Shown in pieces: positions 60,456 to 64,000 of a stretch of DNA of 64,000 nt (position 1 is the first letter of the stretch; every line of letters starts with the position of its first letter). The DNA is from an uncultured Candidatus Saccharibacteria bacterium. GTDB lineage: Bacteria > Patescibacteriota > Saccharimonadia > Saccharimonadales > HK-STAS-PATE-42. The stretch lies in assembly GCA_937871805.1 (NCBI GenBank), contig CALMQB010000002.1:248001-312000 (forward strand). Direction: 5' to 3'. The position numbers and the translations under genes were made by a program. A model generated the notes under the pieces. The model did not search any database. It saw only the letters and a program-made list of their open reading frames with translations, and had not been told where the DNA came from.

Positions 60456-60929
60456 CTACTTTTTTACCATTTCTACCTCAAATCCGTCTACTTCACCTTT
60501 TTTATTCAAGAAGGGTATTTTTCTACCAGTGGGTCTAAACCCGAGGCTAGAATATAAGTGAGATGCCCTTTCATTATCTTCCCAAACGTCGATATAAACT
60601 TTAGTGTTCTTTAATCCGTCAAGAGTCTTACCTAAAAGTTTACGGCCCAAACCTTGGTTTTGTATCTCAGGTAAAATATAGAGTCTCTTAATCCACTCTT
60701 TGCCCTCACTATCCTTTCCATACTGAACATAGCCAACTACTGTATCCCCTTCGCATGCCACGAATGCCCTGTCTTTGCCAGATTTTAGATCTTCGTACCC
60801 TGTTTTTCGTCCCTCCAATTCAAAGGCCATCTCTTCTGAGGGAATCTCACTAAACTGAGTCTTGTAAGAAATTATGTCTACATTAATTATGTTCTTGATG
60901 TCGCCTAGAGTGAACTTGCGGATAGTCAT
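60456..60929 (-). CDS. GNAT family N-acetyltransferase
   Basis: The 157-residue protein transfers an acetyl group from acetyl-CoA. It has the GNAT core: RAFVACEGDTVVGYVQYGKD, IKRLYILPEIQNQGLGRKLL (the acetyl-CoA Q-x-x-G-x-G/A loop), and the final NERASHLYSSLGFRPTGRK. The substrate is unknown. It lies 9 nt after trxB on the same strand, so a redox-stress link is possible. Confidence 0.9.
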   Translation of the reverse strand: MTIRKFTLGDIKNIINVDIISYKTQFSEIPSEEMAFELEGRKTGYEDLKSGKDRAFVACEGDTVVGYVQYGKDSEGKEWIKRLYILPEIQNQGLGRKLLGKTLDGLKNTKVYIDVWEDNERASHLYSSLGFRPTGRKIPFLNKKGEVDGFEVEMVKK

Positions 60930-60938
60930 ACTATTTCA

Positions 60939-61910
60939 CTACTTGCCTTCAATATACTGACGGATCATTAGTGCGGCAGTGGCGCCCTCTCCGGTAGCGG
61001 AAGCAATTTGCATTGTTGCCCCAGAACGGCAGTCTCCAGAAGAAAAGACTCCTGGGACGCTAGTCATTAAACTTAAGTCGGTTTTTACAAAGCCTGCCTC
61101 ATCAAGTTCGACTCCAGAGCCCTTGAGGAACTGGGTATTTGGAATTAGACCAATGAACACAAAAACTCCATCACATTTTATAACTTCTTCTTTGCCGTCA
61201 ACCTTAGCTTTAACAGAATTGAATTTACCATCTTCGCCACCACCAAGGAATTCTTCTGCGGTGGAGTTGTAGCGGACTTTAATTTTTCCTGAATCTATAA
61301 AACCTTGCAACTCCTCTATCAGAATTTCTGAGGCTTTAAGCTTATCTTTGCGGACTAAAATTTCTATTTCAGAGGCAAAGCGAGTTAGAAAGATGCTTTC
61401 TTGAATGGCGGAGTTTCCTCCTCCAACCACGACGAGCTTCTTGTCTCTATAGAATGCCCCATCACAGGTTGCACAGAAGTGGATTCCTCTGCCGTAAAAT
61501 TCTTTTTCACCAGGAATATCTAATTGCCGGTAATGTGACCCTGTTCCAATTAAGACAGTCTTGGCGGAGAATTCTGGACCTTCTTCTGTTTGAACCCGAA
61601 TTAAGTTTAACTTTTTGTCTCTGGAGAGTTTGGTGACCGTTCCAAAATCAATTTTTGCGCCGAATCTTTCAGCCTGTTTTTCCATGCCTTGAGCAAGCTC
61701 CATTCCAGTTAGACCCTCTGGAAAGCCCGGATAGTTATCAACCCGGTCTGTAATTGCGGCTAGTCCGCCAATAACTGCTTTTTCAAGGAGTAAAGTGTCG
61801 AGATCTTCACGAGTTGTGTAAATTGCGGCAGCAAGAGAGCTCGGACCTGCTCCGACCATTACAACATCGTGAACCTTGGAGGCTTGGCTTGCGTCTTTAT
61901 CTTCTGGCAT
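60939..61910 (-). CDS. trxB: thioredoxin reductase
   Basis: This flavoenzyme passes electrons from NADPH to thioredoxin-like proteins. The 323-residue protein has the FAD-binding MVGAGPSSLAAAIYTTREDL, the redox motif CATCDGAFYRDKKL, the NADPH-binding VVGGGNSAIQESIFLT, and the C-terminal FAD motif SGDCRSGATMQIASATGEGA. Length is typical. It stands 69 nt after a glutaredoxin-like gene, which may be its substrate. Two window motifs lie inside (61067, 61601). Confidence 0.95.
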   Translation of the reverse strand: MPEDKDASQASKVHDVVMVGAGPSSLAAAIYTTREDLDTLLLEKAVIGGLAAITDRVDNYPGFPEGLTGMELAQGMEKQAERFGAKIDFGTVTKLSRDKKLNLIRVQTEEGPEFSAKTVLIGTGSHYRQLDIPGEKEFYGRGIHFCATCDGAFYRDKKLVVVGGGNSAIQESIFLTRFASEIEILVRKDKLKASEILIEELQGFIDSGKIKVRYNSTAEEFLGGGEDGKFNSVKAKVDGKEEVIKCDGVFVFIGLIPNTQFLKGSGVELDEAGFVKTDLSLMTSVPGVFSSGDCRSGATMQIASATGEGATAALMIRQYIEGK

Positions 61911-61979
61911 ATTATTTTTTGAACTACTCTTGAAGCTTTTATTTTAATTTATCTAATTAAGATTAACAATTTTCAAACC

Positions 61980-62225
61980 TTAAGAGATCGCCTCAGCCAG
62001 CTGGGCCGGCTTAAAGCCAACGACAACACTTTTCATACTTCCAGGCTTTTCTATTACTGTGACTGGCACTGTAGTTGAAGAGCTAAGGTCAATTGCTTCT
62101 TGCTGTCGTTCTGGAAACTGGTCGATACGAACCTCTTCCCACTTCAGGTCCTTCATGGTTAGCCATTTTTTGACCATTTGGCAGCTGGCACAAGTTTGAG
62201 TAGTGTACATGGTGATTGTTGGCAT
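61980..62225 (-). CDS. glutaredoxin-like (NrdH/thioredoxin-fold) redox protein
   Basis: The 81-residue protein starts MPTITMYTTQTCASCQMVKK with an active CASC motif (CxxC) and has the TTVPVTVIEKPG cis-Pro loop of glutaredoxins and NrdH. NrdH proteins accept electrons from thioredoxin reductase, and trxB follows next, so the pair probably works together, for example for ribonucleotide reductase. It starts 205 nt after the pentapeptide gene stop. Confidence 0.88.
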   Translation of the reverse strand: MPTITMYTTQTCASCQMVKKWLTMKDLKWEEVRIDQFPERQQEAIDLSSSTTVPVTVIEKPGSMKSVVVGFKPAQLAEAIS

Positions 62226-62430
62226 AATAGTTCTTTGAAGTTGGTTAACTAGAATTTAAGTTTAATTTTTGAGTTCAATACACCTATAAATCTGTGCAGT
62301 AGCCCTCTTTTTCTCCACTATATGATTTGCAGGACTGATAAATCACAAGAATCTCTCTGTAGTGATATAGATTCTAACATAGCCGCTATATATGGCGTAA
62401 AGCTCTAGGCCGATTAAATTTAACTACGAC

Positions 62431-63108
62431 TTACTGAATCTGCTTTATGCCAACCTCTAGAGCCAAGCTTTCAGCGAGCTGTGAAATTTGGATACTATCT
62501 AACTCAACACCCTTAAATCCGGCTAGTCCGTAATTTAAACCAAAAGTAGAATTTGGAAAATTAGATTTCTTGAATTTTGTATTTGAAAAATTACAACCTT
62601 CAATAATGCATTCCGTAAAAGATGTTTGGCTAAACTCAGATTCATTAAAAGTAAGGTTCTTGAGCTCGGCTTTTAGGAACTCCACCTTAAAAATATTGAC
62701 CCTGAAAAAGAAGGCATCCTCTAATTTAGAAGTTTTGAAAATTACTTTATTAAAGCTGGAATTACCAAAGTTTGCGCCCTGCAGGTTGCAGTCTTCAAAA
62801 ATACATTCCTTAAAAACCGACTTTCTAAAGTCTGCCCCAGCGAAGTTACACTTAGTAAACTTAACTTTAGTAAAGTGAGCGGATCTTAAGGATGCCCCTG
62901 GAAGAAAGCATTTGCTGATAATAGATTCAGTGATATCGAGATTTTCTAAATTAACTAGATTAACTTCTTCTTCAGAGTTTATAGAATCTAATGAAACATT
63001 CCTGAGGTCTTTTTGATTTTGACAAGATTCTAAAACCTCACTCAAAGTGAGCGGGAGTTGCTGTCGAGCTTTTAAACTAAGCTCTAGGGTGGTGAGCTCT
63101 TTTAGCAT
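62431..63108 (-). CDS. pentapeptide-repeat protein
   Basis: The 225-residue protein has about 20 tandem five-residue units of the A(D/N)(L/F)xx type from about 70 to 200, for example FAGADFRKSVFKECIFEDCN, LQGANFGNSSFNKVIFKTSK. These fold into a right-handed four-sided helix. Some family members mimic DNA and protect gyrase (Qnr), others have unknown roles; which applies here cannot be told. A window motif (63115) lies just before the start. Confidence 0.85.
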   Translation of the reverse strand: MLKELTTLELSLKARQQLPLTLSEVLESCQNQKDLRNVSLDSINSEEEVNLVNLENLDITESIISKCFLPGASLRSAHFTKVKFTKCNFAGADFRKSVFKECIFEDCNLQGANFGNSSFNKVIFKTSKLEDAFFFRVNIFKVEFLKAELKNLTFNESEFSQTSFTECIIEGCNFSNTKFKKSNFPNSTFGLNYGLAGFKGVELDSIQISQLAESLALEVGIKQIQ

Positions 63109-63132
63109 TAGAAATTAAGTTTAAGCTGCCCG

Positions 63133-63432
63133 TTAAGCTCTAGGTTTTCTGGCGACATCCCGTCTGGCTTTTGCTATAGCTACTTGAACTAATCCTTTAG
63201 ATGCACTGTTAAGAATTGGGTTTCGAGGATGTGGTATCTGTATGCATGGTGAGGCTCCGTAGACTTGATTAGGCTGGTAACCTAGGACAGACACGCTCCA
63301 GCCGGTGGTGAACTCTCCACCCATCCGTTCAAGTGGGTGAGGCTTGGTAACTTCCACTCTGGCGACACTTGTATCTGCTGGAACTGTACTTGGATTTCTA
63401 AAATCGTATACCCTTACTTCTCCTGGCTTCAT
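63133..63432 (-). CDS. small hypothetical protein
   Basis: The 99-residue protein starts MKPGEVRVYDFRNPSTVPAD, then EVTKPHPLERMGGEFTTGWS and a Lys/Arg/Ala-rich end (AIAKARRDVARKPRA). Nothing is recognised. An earlier GTG at 63465 would overlap tRNA-Cys and is not used. It starts 25 nt after the tRNA on the same strand and may be read from its promoter. The middle Cys and Pro spacing give no clear clue. Confidence 0.5.
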   Translation of the reverse strand: MKPGEVRVYDFRNPSTVPADTSVARVEVTKPHPLERMGGEFTTGWSVSVLGYQPNQVYGASPCIQIPHPRNPILNSASKGLVQVAIAKARRDVARKPRA

Positions 63433-63456
63433 AAAAATATCTTTTAGAGTTATTAC

Positions 63457-63530
63457 TGGAGGCACCTACCGGATTTGAACCGGTGTACACGGTTTTGCAG
63501 ACCGTTGCCTAACCACTCGGCCAAGGCGCC
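63457..63530 (-). tRNA. tRNA-Cys (anticodon GCA), CCA encoded
   Basis: A 74-nt cloverleaf on the minus strand. GGCGCCT pairs with AGGTGCC, the anticodon arm ACGGT-CTGCAAA-ACCGT has GCA at 34-36, the T-arm is CCGG-TTCAAAT-CCGG, and discriminator T plus CCA are encoded. Confidence 0.96.
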
Positions 63531-64000
63531 ATCACTTAAATCTAGATTATAGCAGAGAGGCGTCAACTTGACAGATCTAAATTGCTTAAGTTAAACTTAA
63601 GTTTAAGGTTCTGATGCTATCCCACTGTACAAAATAAAAACTCAAAAATAAAAGAATCTTCTAGTTTAAAATCTAGAGAAAGTTATTTAAGAATTTTTGC
63701 TTTAAAAAACTTTCGGAAAGTTTTCGGAATCTTAAGAAGTTTGAGAGGTTCGATTTTTAGTTAGTATATCTCTTCTAAGGAAGAATATTAGCTGGAGGCT
63801 ATAAGCTCTTAAACTCTTGGATTCTTCTTGGAATTTAAACTTAAACTTCTAGGGAAATTTTTTTTAGGAGGGTGGGCATACTTTTATAGGAATCGAAACC
63901 TCCTAACTTTTATCTTTTTGACGAAATTATTAACCTTAAGTTTAATCTTTAATTCTGATTTTAGTTTAACGGGGATTGTGGAATCGGAGTTTTTTGTAGT
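63531..64000. other. AT-rich gene-free stretch with clustered motif copies
   Basis: No gene is seen in these 470 bases. Four full window motifs occur (63591, 63597, 63835, 63936), the first two fused into the 16-bp palindrome TTAAACTTAAGTTTAA (63591-63606). AAAACTTTC-G-GAAAGTTTT (63706-63724) is a 9-bp inverted repeat that could bind a dimeric regulator. The flanking gene to the right is outside the window. Confidence 0.5.

Larger units (their letters stand above)
1086..63945. repeat. window-wide 10-mer TTAAACTTAA / TTAAGTTTAA
   Basis: By hand count about 46 perfect copies occur, 21 as TTAAACTTAA and 25 as the reverse complement, so there is no strand bias. About half are in genes, where the first form is often coded as Leu-Asn-Leu (for example gap at 33893 and 34013). 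The rest lie between genes, which make up far less of the window, so intergenic sites are enriched. Expected by base composition is near 0.5. Example positions: 1635, 3732, 14955, 20881, 23951, 30064, 36049, 42611, 49715, 56931, 61601, 63936. Some 9-base variants also occur. No full copy lies between 3742 and 14954. Confidence 0.85.

Noticed and set aside
1-64000. CRISPR array, prophage or insertion sequence
   Set aside because: No regularly spaced repeats, transposase or phage structural genes were seen.

Overview
The window looks like a chromosomal segment of an ultra-small Patescibacteria/CPR bacterium, most likely Candidatus Saccharibacteria (TM7). This rests on a fused phosphoglycerate kinase-triosephosphate isomerase, a long S10-spc-alpha ribosomal operon that lacks uL30 (a known CPR trait), compact genes, type IV pilus and type IV secretion ATPases, and secreted proteins with sortase-like tails. 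DNA is AT-rich. TGA ends at least one gene, so the Gracilibacteria recoding of TGA is not in use. Taxonomy is inferred from gene content alone.

Layout. 0.07-3.7 kb: lower glycolysis (pgk-tpi fusion, pyk), minus strand. 3.8-4.8 kb: recF. 4.8-14.7 kb: a minus-strand type IV secretion-like cluster: TraC-like protein, VirB4 ATPase, a 1407-residue membrane protein ending in two M15 peptidase domains, a secreted 3D + M23 hydrolase, and a membrane-anchored propeller-like protein. 14.8-16.3 kb: rnpA, rpmH and a membrane protein. 16.4-21.3 kb: trhO, secG, an orphan solute-binding protein, a ribokinase-like protein, xth. 21.4-23.6 kb: two orphan genes, ruvA, tRNA-Phe. 23.9-30.1 kb: lemA and a Tim44-like partner, tRNA-Gly, a P-loop kinase, a repeat surface protein, a decayed gene, an EamA transporter, tRNA-Thr. 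30.2-34.1 kb: rpmG, rplS, an orphan, ppa, gap. 34.3-39.4 kb: a pilB-like ATPase, a MYG1-family gene, a GIY-YIG gene bracketed by inverted repeats, a PQ-loop-like protein, rny. 39.6-42.4 kb: a large surface protein with a pentanucleotide repeat at its 5' end. 42.5-57.9 kb: a NUDIX gene, then 29 minus-strand genes from rplC to rpsI. 58.2-63.5 kb: a diguanylate cyclase, small secreted and unknown genes, a MOSC-like protein, GNAT, trxB, a glutaredoxin-like protein, a pentapeptide-repeat protein, tRNA-Cys. The last 470 bases are AT-rich and gene-free.

The most striking signals are these. (1) The 10-mer TTAAACTTAA/TTAAGTTTAA occurs about 46 times by hand count against about 0.5 expected. It is on both strands, in genes and between them, and absent from the secretion cluster; it could be a DNA-uptake or other genome-tag sequence. 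(2) A tract of AGAAG units directly after an ATG puts the 39.6-42.3 kb surface protein out of frame with its signal peptide, and one extra unit would restore the frame, as in Neisseria opa phase variation. (3) The secretion cluster encodes three peptidoglycan-peptidase domains plus a 3D domain, which would suit an epibiont that must cross a host cell wall. (4) A GIY-YIG nuclease gene is flanked on both sides by inverted pairs of one dispersed repeat. (5) Several first-of-operon genes have a -10 box 7-10 nt before the start codon, so they are probably leaderless, while operon-internal genes use Shine-Dalgarno sites.

How the genes fit together: glycolytic enzymes, translation and secretion (SecY, SecG) form the housekeeping core. 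The secretion cluster, the pilB-like ATPase, the two LAATG-tailed surface proteins, the orphan solute-binding protein and the EamA carrier form a plausible host-interaction and scavenging layer.
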